64,000 bases of DNA, from NCBI GenBank assembly GCA_021927905.1, contig BLLK01000047.1:2356001-2420000 (forward strand). Direction: 5' to 3'. Numbering within the stretch: the first letter of the stretch is position 1; every line of letters begins with the position of its first letter. Shown piece by piece: positions 48,320 through 58,527 of the stretch. The position numbers and the translations under genes were made by a program. Under the pieces are notes generated by a model. It had not been told where the DNA came from, did not search any database, and was given only the letters and a program-made list of their open reading frames with translations. This DNA comes from Chaetoceros tenuissimus. Its lineage: Eukaryota; Bacillariophyta; Thalassiosirophyceae; Chaetocerotales; Chaetocerotaceae.

Positions 48320-50653
48320 ATGAAATTTCTATCTTCATCGCTGGTGTCAGTGGTAGCTTCATCCTTCTGCATCACTAGTGCTGCAGGCGACAAAACATTG
48401 ACATTAGATCATCCTTTCCAGACCTCTTTCAAGAAGCTACCTCAAAAGCCATGTGTATCATTATTTACTCGTGAAGGCCGTATTGGATGTGGAACTAGCG
48501 ATAGAGAAAGTATGGTCGGCCAAGTATTATCTTGGACCAAACTTATGAATAGCAATTATTACAACCAGATCGCACAAAAGTTACCTAAATTTGTAGCCGT
48601 TTTAGGAGAACACGAATACAATGCTCAAACCGTTGAACAAATCATTGCCAATTCTGATTCATCGTTGCTCCAAGGGATTCTTGTCGTGAATGCGACTTCA
48701 TCTGATGGAAGTAGCTCGCAGGGATATTATAGTCCTGCCCCAGTTTCGCCAAGAGGAGAAGATAGTCCTTCAGCACAGTTGACTCCAGATAATGGCTATG
48801 CATGGAATACTTATGGGGATGGGCTTATTCTAAAAGACATGTATGGTATTCCAACCGGTTTTGTACAAGACTCGAGAATTGCAGAATATATGTATAACGC
48901 TGGTGACCAACAGGCTACTGATTTTATTGCAAAACTGTCGAACGAGAATGTAAATGTATTCGATGAAGAAATTAAAAAGTTTCCTCCAATCATGGCAGAA
49001 TTTGATCTTTACATGGGACCAGAGGAGATGAATTCGGTAGATTGCTTGAGTTGGATTGATAATGACGGAAATTGGAGACCTAAGTGTTTGCCGCTCGGCG
49101 GCACAAGTGTGTACGCTACAGCTGGAACTCCTTACACACGTGGAGATAGCAATGAGGAGAAAAAGCCCATTGTCATTGTTGGAACAAATATGGATGCCAC
49201 AGCTATGTTTCATGACTTATCATTTGGTGCAAATTCAGCAGCAGGGAATATCTTGGCAGTGTTAATGGCTGCTAAATTGTTTGGAGAGTCAGTGACAGAT
49301 GACATATTAGATGGGCTACAGAACAAAATCATGTTTGCATTCTTCCAAGGAGAAAATTATGGATACATTGGCTCGAGATCATTCTTAAGAGATGTTGCTT
49401 ATCCAGGTTTTGAATGCAGTGAGAATGGAACAGTGCCAGCATTGGCAAAAGAAAAGGATAAGGAGAATCCTAAAATGGCATGTTTGTCTCCACTTAGGCA
49501 TGACTTGGATTTTATGGATCTTGGGAATATTCAACACATGATTACAGTCGATCAAGTTGGAATTCTAACCACTGAGAACACATTTTATGCTTATGATAGT
49601 ACTGGAAACAATGTTTTGACAGGTCTTAGTAGCGATGATTGGACTGTTGCAGCATCATCAGCTGGTGCTTTGCCACCAACTCCTTTGTCGTCATTGGTAT
49701 CCCTGTCAGGTGGAAATGTTGGAGGAATGGTACTCACTGGTTACGATGACGCATATGCAGCAAAGTCGAACTATCTTTCACACAAAGATACCGCGGCAAG
49801 TGGTAATATCAATCTCGAAGCTATTGCGAAGGCTGCTACAATCATTGCAAGAGCAGCCCTGGTATCTGCATATGGTGACAATTACGATGGTAGTGCTATG
49901 AATACAATCCCTGACCTTGATGCAGATGATGAAGACTTCAAAAAGGCTGCAAATTGTTTTTTCGAAGATGGAAATTGTGACTTACTCACAAATTTTGCAA
50001 AGATGGAACGCGGTAATATGCGAGTCACCCATGATGCAGATTTGGGAATCGGGCCATCTTTAGGAAAGCCACCACAATACTACCCAAGTGTACTAGATAG
50101 TAGAAATGGCCAGCCATTCGTCCAAGTAGATGGAAAGAGCTATGGAGCTTATAATGGAGATAAAACTTATGGAGAGAACAAAGACGATAAATTCTTAGTC
50201 CGACCTAACCTTCTTTCGATGTCACTTTATGGCTTGCTCAATGATTATCTTGGAAGAGGAGGATTAGAAGCAAGTGGAGATAGCAATCTCAAGAAATGTC
50301 AGAGTTCAAGTGAGTGCTCGAAAGTTTCTTGTAGCTCTGGTATAGACCCAGCTGTATGCACTGGGTCTAAAGTTTGCGTCTGCCCAAGGGCACATTATCA
50401 CTTGGCATTGGATGAAGGTCTTGTAGCATCTCCAAATAATTCTACAGGTGTGTTTATTCCATCAGATGATGATGATAGTGTCAGTCCAATGTATACCGAA
50501 CCATATTGGAGCAATGATATTGGAGTTCATGTTTATAGAGCATCTGGAAGCTCTGCAAGTTGGACATTGGGTGTTGGTTTCGTAACAGCTGCTGGATGTG
50601 TGGCAGCTTCTATTTTCTTGAATAGGAGTCTACGCAAACAGAAGCTTTACTAA
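48320..50653 (+). CDS. NCSTN: Nicastrin (gamma-secretase subunit)
   Basis: A 777-residue type I membrane glycoprotein starting at MKFLSSSLVSVVASSFCITS (signal peptide). The frame opens six codons earlier, which would break the leader. The ectodomain has the nicastrin block HPFQTSFKKLPQKPCVSLFTREGRIGCGTS and GDGLILKDMYGIPTGFV. The M28-like fold shows VIVGTNMDATAMFHDLSFGANS and NKIMFAFFQGENYGYIGSRSF. That last part contains GYIGS, the counterpart of DYIGS in animal nicastrin, and MITVDQVG. Next come Cys-rich SSECSKVSCSSG, a membrane helix (WTLGVGFVTAAGCVAASIFL) and a short basic tail. It should recruit substrates for a presenilin-type protease. Confidence 0.93.
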   Translation: MKFLSSSLVSVVASSFCITSAAGDKTLTLDHPFQTSFKKLPQKPCVSLFTREGRIGCGTSDRESMVGQVLSWTKLMNSNYYNQIAQKLPKFVAVLGEHEYNAQTVEQIIANSDSSLLQGILVVNATSSDGSSSQGYYSPAPVSPRGEDSPSAQLTPDNGYAWNTYGDGLILKDMYGIPTGFVQDSRIAEYMYNAGDQQATDFIAKLSNENVNVFDEEIKKFPPIMAEFDLYMGPEEMNSVDCLSWIDNDGNWRPKCLPLGGTSVYATAGTPYTRGDSNEEKKPIVIVGTNMDATAMFHDLSFGANSAAGNILAVLMAAKLFGESVTDDILDGLQNKIMFAFFQGENYGYIGSRSFLRDVAYPGFECSENGTVPALAKEKDKENPKMACLSPLRHDLDFMDLGNIQHMITVDQVGILTTENTFYAYDSTGNNVLTGLSSDDWTVAASSAGALPPTPLSSLVSLSGGNVGGMVLTGYDDAYAAKSNYLSHKDTAASGNINLEAIAKAATIIARAALVSAYGDNYDGSAMNTIPDLDADDEDFKKAANCFFEDGNCDLLTNFAKMERGNMRVTHDADLGIGPSLGKPPQYYPSVLDSRNGQPFVQVDGKSYGAYNGDKTYGENKDDKFLVRPNLLSMSLYGLLNDYLGRGGLEASGDSNLKKCQSSSECSKVSCSSGIDPAVCTGSKVCVCPRAHYHLALDEGLVASPNNSTGVFIPSDDDDSVSPMYTEPYWSNDIGVHVYRASGSSASWTLGVGFVTAAGCVAASIFLNRSLRKQKLY

Positions 50654-50948
50654 AATCGCGAAAACTGATGTAACTTATGTAATACAATAATTACTGTACT
50701 TGATGAATTTCAATTTCGAATATACGAAAGATAAATCTAGTGTTTCCCTCATCATTTTAACCGTCAAATTTTCACTTCAACGTCTCTTGTGTCCTGTGGG
50801 CCATTGGCCATTGGTTCTCAACATCGAACAAAGAACAAATCTCGACACAATACCAATAATACATCTATCATCATCACTTGTGGATCGGACAATCAAAGCA
50901 TCAGTTGAAAGAAAGGAATAGAGATATGATTCATTGAAAGATATAAAT

Positions 50949-52622
50949 ATGGCAAAAAAGAATAAAGGAAAGAAGAGAAAAAATGATCTATCGAAGAGGG
51001 AACGTGATGGCAAGATTTCAAAGGAGAAGATATCTCTGCCTCAACTTCTGAAGAAAAACAGAGGAACTGCTGCGACGACTCCTCTACCTCCAGCATGGAG
51101 CACGTTGCCTCCTAATCCACCAAAGTTTCTAACACCGGATGATGAAGGTTTTGAAAGTCTAAAGAGCGAATGTTACAGGGGTTTTGTGTATGAAAATCCT
51201 AAAGATATTGATGACGATATACATGAATGCTTCTCATCTTCCTTTCATGGTTTGGACCAATCTGGATTATTTCTTTATGACGTAGTTCAACCCGGCGGTA
51301 AAAAACTTAGTCTAACATTTGTAACAAGAACTTTGGTTGGAAATGCAGGGTCCACGTATAAGTACCTTGGTTTGCGACTTTTTTCCCATCCTTGGAATGA
51401 TGTTACTGGAGATGGTGATGATGATCTGAATAGTAATAATGCATCACAAAAGACTACCACAGGAGAATCACTTATCGAGCTGGGGTATTCAAAGAAATGC
51501 GCAAAAGCTCTGATCAAATTAGGTATAATAAACAAAAAACTGAGAAAGAGAACAGATCATGTGCTTCAAAGGGAGATAGCACCACTTGTGAAAGATAATT
51601 TGGTGGGTTCAGCAGATTACACAATTACTTTGATCAACAAAATGGAACCTACACGATCCAAAAAAGATTTAAAGAATGACAAGGTGCATGGTTTGGGAAA
51701 AACGAGTGTATCTTGGCACAAGGACAGTGGTCTGAATGATTTCTCTTCAATTGCTGTTTATCACCAACTTGAGAATACAAGTGATGACATCCCATGGAAA
51801 GTTGCTTTAAGAGTTGCAGATGCAAACGTTAAAACACCAGCATTATCAGTACCACTCCCAAGTAAATCTCTATACTACCTCTTGGATGATTTCAACCACC
51901 AGCATGAACATGCTGTGATTGCTGGATCTAATTCACTCCGATATTCATCAACCCATCGTGTCGCTAGAGATGGAGCAGGAACATATCAATACATTAGAGA
52001 TAAATGTCGCAAAGTACTATCATATACTGTGTGCAAGACTATTTTGAAGGCAATACAGTCAAATACAGACCCTTCCTTTGACGATAGTGACAAGCCCAAG
52101 GTGGAAAAAGAGTTGAGAGCATGCAATCAGTTGATAACAGAATTAGAATTTGAGTGGATTCGTCAGTGGTACATTCAAGGCAAATTGCACGCTCGATTAC
52201 ATCCCTATTGGGAGGATAAAATATCTTATCTTGAAGAGTGCTATTTGAAGCTTCACAGCATTGTAAATTATATCAATAGCCTATTCGAAGAGAATAGAGA
52301 TAAATATGGTATCATAACAGAAGACCTATTTGACATTTTCATTGAGTATGCCGAAAGTAGAAATGAATTGAGGCTTGCGTGGAAACAAAGGCTTAAAGAT
52401 TCTGTATTCAAGTCTCTTGACGTGCAAGCACGACCTTCCGAATGCTCAACTTTGAATAACTGTAAGGAAGCTGGGGGAATAGAATTGAGACAATGGAAAA
52501 GTAATTTTTGCAGTAAGGGTACTGCCAGCAAAAAGAGGAAACGAGAGAAAAAATCGGCATTGACCAAGAAGGAGAAGAAGCGAGTTGCATCTAACTGGGA
52601 GAAAATGAAGAAGAAATTTTGA
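50949..52622 (+). CDS. FTO: FTO homologue (RNA N6-methyladenine demethylase family)
   Basis: A 557-residue protein starting at MAKKNKGKKRKN (Met6 of the open frame). The 2OG-Fe(II) domain has iron ligands H262 and D264 (SVSWHKDSG; residues counted from the earlier Met) and H326 in HEHAVIAGS, with R336 and S338 of LRYSSTHRVA for 2-oxoglutarate. DDFNHQHEHAVIAGSNSL and the strand SKSLYYLLDD are hallmarks of FTO rather than AlkB. N-terminal LTPDDEGFESL and LSLTFVTRTLVG, also family-like. The C-terminal helical domain is present (residues 370-500), then a Lys-rich tail with RKREKKSALTKKEKKR. FTO is known from vertebrates and some marine algae. Confidence 0.92.
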   Translation: MAKKNKGKKRKNDLSKRERDGKISKEKISLPQLLKKNRGTAATTPLPPAWSTLPPNPPKFLTPDDEGFESLKSECYRGFVYENPKDIDDDIHECFSSSFHGLDQSGLFLYDVVQPGGKKLSLTFVTRTLVGNAGSTYKYLGLRLFSHPWNDVTGDGDDDLNSNNASQKTTTGESLIELGYSKKCAKALIKLGIINKKLRKRTDHVLQREIAPLVKDNLVGSADYTITLINKMEPTRSKKDLKNDKVHGLGKTSVSWHKDSGLNDFSSIAVYHQLENTSDDIPWKVALRVADANVKTPALSVPLPSKSLYYLLDDFNHQHEHAVIAGSNSLRYSSTHRVARDGAGTYQYIRDKCRKVLSYTVCKTILKAIQSNTDPSFDDSDKPKVEKELRACNQLITELEFEWIRQWYIQGKLHARLHPYWEDKISYLEECYLKLHSIVNYINSLFEENRDKYGIITEDLFDIFIEYAESRNELRLAWKQRLKDSVFKSLDVQARPSECSTLNNCKEAGGIELRQWKSNFCSKGTASKKRKREKKSALTKKEKKRVASNWEKMKKKF

Positions 52623-53126
52623 TTCTAATTTGATAAAATTTAATGTTAAAAACCGAATGTTTATTTGGTAGTAAATAATAGTCATTACATTGAAAAATGG
52701 CCAGCAAGTAGTTATAGTACTTTTGTAACGTAATTGACTTTCAAAATTCAAATATAAATTTGGAAGCAAAAAAAATGAGGTTTTCCCACTTTTAAAAAGT
52801 ACTCCTTCCTGTTAATCAAAAGCATTCGCTACAAAAGTAAAAGAAATGAATGCAGTGACACTAATTAAAATCACGTTGTTTCTTTGTTTCTCCGCCCCTC
52901 TATTGAAATTTCTGCTTCACAAAATCAGAACGAAATGGCTTGAAAGACGAGAGCAAATGGAAGCTATCTAGTGCTACTTCTCAATTGTTCGTACTGAATT
53001 TAAAGACATTTTAGACAAGGCCCAGTGGTAGTGAGGAGTCGAGAAGATCAAAGTAAAGTAACAGAATATCTTTTGACGTTTCGATTTCTATAATTCTTAT
53101 TGCTTCCCCACTTTTACAGGCATACG
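52623..53126. other. Convergent 3' flanks of FTO and PP6 subunit genes
   Basis: About 500 bases between two stop codons. AT-rich; no open frame, RNA gene or repeat recognised. Confidence 0.3.
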
Positions 53127-56114
53127 TTAGCTTTTATCCGGTTCTGGTTCATTTTTACTGAAGCTAGAAAGTGCAGACGCGTTGTTTGCAACCATTCCAA
53201 AAATATCTGATTCCTTGTCTTTTTCTTGCGTTGTCTCCGTGGGAAAGTCTGCTGCATCAGAAAAAGCATCATCAAAGTTTGCATCAAACTTGGCCCATCC
53301 CTCTGGCTCGGCATTATTTGTCTCCATGACGCTGTCAAAATTAAAATTTCCAGCGAAAAGATCGAGAACTGGTGCTTCGTCTTCGTCACTATCATCGTCA
53401 TCTTCATTGTTCGCAAAGTCATCACCAAACTCATCACCAAAGTGCTGAACTCGTAAAGGATCATCGTACACATACTCACTAGCTTTCTGATTCGCTATAT
53501 CGACGGTGGAACCAAAAGTCTGCCCTGATATTACTCCTCTCTGTCTTCTATGATGACCATTCGAGACATCTGAGTTATCACCATTCATATCTTGATCAGA
53601 GTTTAAGTTCATTGACTCCATCATACTAGCTGCGATATCTAAGTCATCTTCATTAAGAACAATGTCATCACTTCCAACAATATAATTGTCACTGTTATCA
53701 TCATACTCATTACTGTTCCAAGTCGACTCTGTGTTATCTTCTCTTCCAATATTCAGTTCTTCCTGTGCATTGAATCCCCCCAAAGGCGTGGATTGTACAG
53801 CAGTTTCAGATGCGAGAGTTGTAGATATAAAGTTATTCCATTCATTATAGTGCCGATTTGCTCTAAGGAGAGAAAGTACCATGTTTCTAGGTGGTAGACG
53901 TGATATTATGCTGTCCTTATCGCCATTTGAGTCTTCAGCTTGTTCGCTAGGACTACAAGCATGAACCAAGGCCTGACATATGATAATAACATGACCCATG
54001 TAGCCCATCCTGAAGGTCGTTGTTTTCTTTGAAGCAACTTCTCTCACATCACTAGCTGGAGCATTTTCAGCACTTTGCATGGTATTTGGAAGTGAAGTCT
54101 CTAATATACTGTCCTCCGTTGTCGGTTTCGAGTTCGATGTGAATAATATGGAATCAAAAGATCCCATTAGTCTCTTTGGTAAATTGCAACGTGTCAGAAA
54201 GTAGATTTGGAGATCCACACGATCTTCTCCTCCCTCTAAAACATGTACTAGTAAGTTTGCAACACTTTGGTGAAGCATGGAGCACCATGGAAATTCCCAG
54301 AAAAGATCTAAGCATATTTCCAAGCATTCAGAACCTGTGAGGATGAGGTCAACAGCTCTGATGCTTAATAAGACTAGAGACTCAATCAACCGAACTATGC
54401 GAAGCCTTGAAGCCCCAAGCATCTTTTGTGGTTGTGAGCAGAATTGGAAATGAGACTTCCAATTCTTTGTGTCGGGATGTTTCAACAGAGAGCAAAGGGA
54501 ACCCAAGAAGTCGGGGAGTAAGCGGACCAAATATACCGATTGATCATCCTTTGTTGGCTCGGGTTTGCCAGATTGATCAAATTCACCTTCAACATCATCA
54601 GTTGGTACTGTTCCATACCCTCCTAATTGCAATATTAATATTTCGAGTACATTCATGGCTGTTGTCATAGTAGAATCATGCAGAGAAAAAGTGCTAGGAA
54701 TAGTCCCTGTAGATGATATTCCACATGCACATTTCATGAGTCGGTCTAGGATTGGCTCTCCGGTCATAGTTTTCATCACATTCGAGCTTAAAGGTGAATG
54801 CTGAATGACAGTTGTTAGAATTTCACAAGCATGTTGTGAGGCATTCAGTTTCAAATTATCTTCTTTGCTATCTGAATTTGACATAGTATAAGAATCTATC
54901 AAAAGATGATCCAAAAGGAGTCCGATCCCGATCTTACTATCCACCCAGTCACAGTCTAGTCCTTCATGTTCACCCAAGTTACCATCTTCATCGTCATCAC
55001 AATTCATTGGCCATTCATGATGATCTTCGTTTTGTTCATCATCCATGTCCCCAAACGACGGCGGTTTAGGCATAAGCAATCGCTGCAGGATTTGAGCTAT
55101 CGAATTAGAATACAGATGCTTGAATAGACCCATCAACAAATTCTCACCACCATCTTTATGAATGGAATCTACATCTTGACTTTGGTCATCTTCGTGCTTG
55201 CCTTTCAAATGATCTCCATTAATGTATGCAACCATTTCTGTGCGCTTCTTTTGAAAGAGCATTGTCAGTATTTTCTCAAGATATCCTGCTCTTCTGTCAT
55301 CTAGTTGATTTTCAGGAGTATTATGAAGCATCGAGAATAATAAATCTAGAATGGACTGTTTCTTCCCATCATGACAAGGAACACTATTCAATGAGATTTC
55401 ATCCTTGGACTCGTCATCAGAGTCATTATCATCAACAATTTTTTCTATTGGTACCTGGCCCTCTACAAGGATGTCAATGATGGTGGGAACTTCACAGCAA
55501 ATGAGTTCACATGCCATATATGGGAAGCGGATATACATCTTTTCATAGTCCTCCCGGCTATTCACTGTACCTGTGTTTTCAGTTGTAACGGTGCTTTCAT
55601 TCACAGCCTCTGTAGTATTCTCAAGAAGCCACTTTCCAGGGGATGGAATACTATCGGATGAACTAAAGTCTGCTGAAAGGTCAACATCGTCAATATTTTG
55701 ATCATTAGTCTCTTCATTTTCAATAGGTTCATTAGCACCACTCTGTTCAGGTGTTTTAGAAATATCTACTCCGTCGTCAGTCTCCACAGGAGTTTGAACT
55801 TCACTATTTTTTAATTCTTGATCTATAGATACCTCATCGATATTGTCTATCTTCGGCATGTCGTTCTTTTGGTCGTCTTTGACCAATACCTCTTCTAGTG
55901 AAGGAGGAGGTGTTATCAAAAACTTGACCAGTCCCGCTACGTTCTCCTCTGTGCTGAAAAAAGAAACTAGTTGAGGATGTAATCCTCTTAGTTCTTGTAA
56001 CAGTTCATCTTCTGCTAATAAGTCTTCAAGTGTGTAGTCAAGAGAGTTGAGTAAATCAGACAAAGGTGATTCAAAAGCAAATGCTCCCGTAGACCATATG
56101 TCTCCCGATGCCAT
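53127..56114 (-). CDS. SAPS-domain regulatory subunit of protein phosphatase 6
   Basis: A 995-residue intronless protein of the SIT4-associated (SAPS/PPP6R) family, which guides the PP6 catalytic subunit. The N-terminal signature is LSDLLNSLDYTLEDLLAEDELLQELRGLHPQLVSFF with LVKFLITPPPS, then FPYMACELICCEVPTIIDIL and helical repeats (LLDLLFSMLHNTPENQLDDRRAGYLEKIL). Inserted acidic or Ser-rich stretches interrupt the repeats (residues 100-185 and 330-400). From about 780 on the protein is acidic and disordered (DEFGDDFANNEDDDDSDEDE). Target dephosphorylation is known only for the family. Confidence 0.88.
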   Translation of the reverse strand: MASGDIWSTGAFAFESPLSDLLNSLDYTLEDLLAEDELLQELRGLHPQLVSFFSTEENVAGLVKFLITPPPSLEEVLVKDDQKNDMPKIDNIDEVSIDQELKNSEVQTPVETDDGVDISKTPEQSGANEPIENEETNDQNIDDVDLSADFSSSDSIPSPGKWLLENTTEAVNESTVTTENTGTVNSREDYEKMYIRFPYMACELICCEVPTIIDILVEGQVPIEKIVDDNDSDDESKDEISLNSVPCHDGKKQSILDLLFSMLHNTPENQLDDRRAGYLEKILTMLFQKKRTEMVAYINGDHLKGKHEDDQSQDVDSIHKDGGENLLMGLFKHLYSNSIAQILQRLLMPKPPSFGDMDDEQNEDHHEWPMNCDDDEDGNLGEHEGLDCDWVDSKIGIGLLLDHLLIDSYTMSNSDSKEDNLKLNASQHACEILTTVIQHSPLSSNVMKTMTGEPILDRLMKCACGISSTGTIPSTFSLHDSTMTTAMNVLEILILQLGGYGTVPTDDVEGEFDQSGKPEPTKDDQSVYLVRLLPDFLGSLCSLLKHPDTKNWKSHFQFCSQPQKMLGASRLRIVRLIESLVLLSIRAVDLILTGSECLEICLDLFWEFPWCSMLHQSVANLLVHVLEGGEDRVDLQIYFLTRCNLPKRLMGSFDSILFTSNSKPTTEDSILETSLPNTMQSAENAPASDVREVASKKTTTFRMGYMGHVIIICQALVHACSPSEQAEDSNGDKDSIISRLPPRNMVLSLLRANRHYNEWNNFISTTLASETAVQSTPLGGFNAQEELNIGREDNTESTWNSNEYDDNSDNYIVGSDDIVLNEDDLDIAASMMESMNLNSDQDMNGDNSDVSNGHHRRQRGVISGQTFGSTVDIANQKASEYVYDDPLRVQHFGDEFGDDFANNEDDDDSDEDEAPVLDLFAGNFNFDSVMETNNAEPEGWAKFDANFDDAFSDAADFPTETTQEKDKESDIFGMVANNASALSSFSKNEPEPDKS

Positions 56115-56828
56115 TTTATATGTTTTTGCTCCAGTGCTACTTCCAAATTAATCTAGAGTTTCCTATGCTTGATGATGAACGTATTCCTAATGTGTAAGAA
56201 TTCGATGGCATTCGTTTAATTCCTTTTCTTTTGTATTAGAAAGAGGCATGTGTTACCAGTTTGTCTATTTTGCAACGTGTGACGAGAAGTTTCCCAAAGT
56301 CCTACGTTGCAATTTCTGGTGGCTGGTAAAAGCCAACAATAACGGATGTAAACGGTCAACCTACAGGTGAGGGGAGTGAGTGAGTTAGAATATGTAATAA
56401 TAGAAAGATTAAAACTGCAATGGTATTCTCAGCTAATTTGTTACATCTTTCTAAATATTATACAGATGAAAAGGTGGTTGAAACAATTTGAATACACTCC
56501 ATTGTTAGCAATAAATTTCCTTTTTTAAAAAATTATTGCAAAATGGTACCATGGTGTCAACATGGTTACAAATAGACATCTATGACTTTCTACCGTGTTA
56601 TAAAAATTTAAATGTCGTAATCAAATTCAGTGCATGATTCTTTATTATCTAGTCTACGTATTGTATATGTTTGTGTTCGATAGTACTTGCACTAGTACAA
56701 TGCACAATATTACGGTCGAGTAATCGCTTGAACATCATATTTCCCACAGACAACAGCAACTGTATTTAGATTCATATTTTTGAAAAACACCTTCTTTTGA
56801 CTCATACTAGATAGAAACTACTGCAAGG
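56115..56828. other. Divergent upstream region of PP6 subunit and small plastid protein
   Basis: 714 bases, AT-rich. A 30-base AT-only stretch and several TATA-like runs occur, but no motif that I can assign. No RNA gene or repeat. Confidence 0.3.
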
Positions 56829-57407
56829 ATGCAGAGAAACAGAACATCTTTATTGCTTTCATTTATTTCAATTCTCTTTATTTTGAAAAATGATGCTGCA
56901 TATGGCTTCCTTAGCAACCTACCTGTAGATAGGAATACTGGTAGAAATCTTTTACGGGAGAAAGATACATTTTGTCGAAAAAATAAAAGCATCTCTGAAT
57001 TTTTTCTCAGTGCGAAAAATAACAATTATTTGGAATTACAAACCGACGATGAATATGGTAGGGGAGAAATGCATCTTTCTGCAGTTTTGGATGAAGGAGA
57101 CGTTGTGATTTATAAAACTGGATTGTGGGAGGTAGATGGAGTGCAAGTTGGAGATGGAGAAGAAACAAACTATGAATATGGTATAATAGATACAATTCAG
57201 GTTGTCTGGACTCACAATTGCGAGCATGGCTTTATTCGAGGAATGAAAGTTGTTTTGGATGGAGAAGGTAAAAAACTGTCGATTTTGCAACCATATGAGT
57301 TCATAGATTTTGGTCCTGAGCAACTCTATGCTCGAATAAAAGAGATTGATTGGATTAATGAACATGAAGGTTGTTTATCTATGTCACTTCCTTCTGAGCT
57401 TAGATGA
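56829..57407 (+). CDS. Small plastid-type protein of unknown function
   Basis: A 192-residue intronless protein. The start MQRNRTSLLLSFISILFILK is a signal peptide, ended by DAAYGFLSN. AYGF has Phe in the required +1 position of a diatom plastid presequence, and an Arg/Lys-rich transit-like stretch follows (RNTGRNLLREKDTFCRKNKS). The mature part (about 120 residues) is beta-rich: LDEGDVVIYKTGLWEVDGV, IIDTIQVVWTHNCEHGFIRGM, LSILQPYEFIDFGPEQLYARI. It ends in a CLSMSLPSELR tail. No family recognised. Confidence 0.6.
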   Translation: MQRNRTSLLLSFISILFILKNDAAYGFLSNLPVDRNTGRNLLREKDTFCRKNKSISEFFLSAKNNNYLELQTDDEYGRGEMHLSAVLDEGDVVIYKTGLWEVDGVQVGDGEETNYEYGIIDTIQVVWTHNCEHGFIRGMKVVLDGEGKKLSILQPYEFIDFGPEQLYARIKEIDWINEHEGCLSMSLPSELR

Positions 57408-57501
57408 AGGCGCAAAAACTTATCAGTGATCACAGTGGTCATGATGTTAGTGTAAGATTACCTTCATATTTTGAATAACTTAAAAGAAGAATGATTATCT
57501 T

Positions 57502-58146
57502 TTAGAATTCTGATTCTTCCTTTGTAACACTTTCATCGCTCGTTTCTTCACCAGTGGCGAGTTTAACTACTGGTTCTATCAGAGCTTTTGCAAAAATCTT
57601 TTCATCATCCTCGTGAGCTGCAGTAAAAGATATAATCCATATCAACATCATCATTGCCAAAGCGTTTGGTACTCCTTGAAAATTTAGGTTTTTGTAAGAA
57701 TCTGTCTTCGCATTCAAGAAAAAATTGAGCCAGATGACTGGTAGAAACATGATAATATTCATTCCCATTATGATTGCAAGTGCAGAATCACTTGGAGTTA
57801 AATCTCTATACGTGAGAGAAATACCATAAACTGTAACAAAAGATATAAATGAGACCTTTTATGAAACCTGACAATCTACTCAAGAAAAATTATAAAACGC
57901 ACCTATTGAGAAAAAAATTCTAAGCCATGTAACGTCGTCCTACAAACAAAAGAAATCATGAGCTTAGCTATGATACACTGTATAATTTCATAATTTCTAC
58001 CTCATGAATGAGATGGTGCTGTGCGTAGATTCAAAATTACTTTTAATGATGAGTTCTTCAAAAGTATCAAAACTTACAGGAAGCGTCACATAGGTCTCTG
58101 CATCTGGGCAGGATTTGTAAGCTAAGAATTTCTTCCAGTCAAGCAT
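57502..58146 (-). CDS. Small three-exon membrane protein (144 residues)
   Basis: Assembled here from exons 58146-58078, 57939-57903 and 57830-57502. Introns (GTAAGT...TTGTAG, 138 bases; GTGCGT...TTACAG, 72 bases) are in phases 0 and 1 and join without a shift. The protein starts MLDWKKFLAYKSCPDAETYV, then passes DDVTWLRIFFSI and YGISLTYRDLTPSDSALAII. Three or four hydrophobic segments follow (LRIFFSIVYGISL; ALAIIMGMNIIMFLPVIWLNFFL; ALAMMMLIWIISFTA), then an acidic tail (EETSDESVTKEESEF). The exon pattern, with one exon of only 37 bases, would escape simple gene finding. I do not know the family; the short N-terminus before a membrane helix resembles ER-type small proteins. Confidence 0.7.
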
Positions 58147-58527
58147 ATTTTCTTTCTGTTTTTTTTTTAAAGCGAGATGATGTTGATGAGAATGATAAAC
58201 ACTGCATCAACTCACTAACTCCAACTACGAGTAACTAACTAACTCTCTGTGCTTTTCCTCTGCCATTAATAACTCGTATTTTCAAATTTGCAATTTGCAT
58301 GAAGGGATATCAAACATGAACAATAGGTTATTTCAATAAAAGAATATATAGCTAGACCATTTATATCTTAACTGGCGAGAAAATGCTAGCAAAGATAGAA
58401 GCCGCTGATTGACCAAAGAACTAAAAATGAAGTAAATGAAAATGCAAGAAGCTATCGGTGGAAATAAGTGCTCTACTTTTGTTATGATTCATTCTCAATA
58501 TACTCACTGATTGAATCAAGAGATAGG
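58147..58527. other. Divergent upstream region of the small membrane protein and CRT-like transporter
   Basis: About 380 bases, AT-rich. No motif, RNA or repeat that I can support. In-frame codons before 58528 look like leader sequence rather than protein. Confidence 0.3.
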
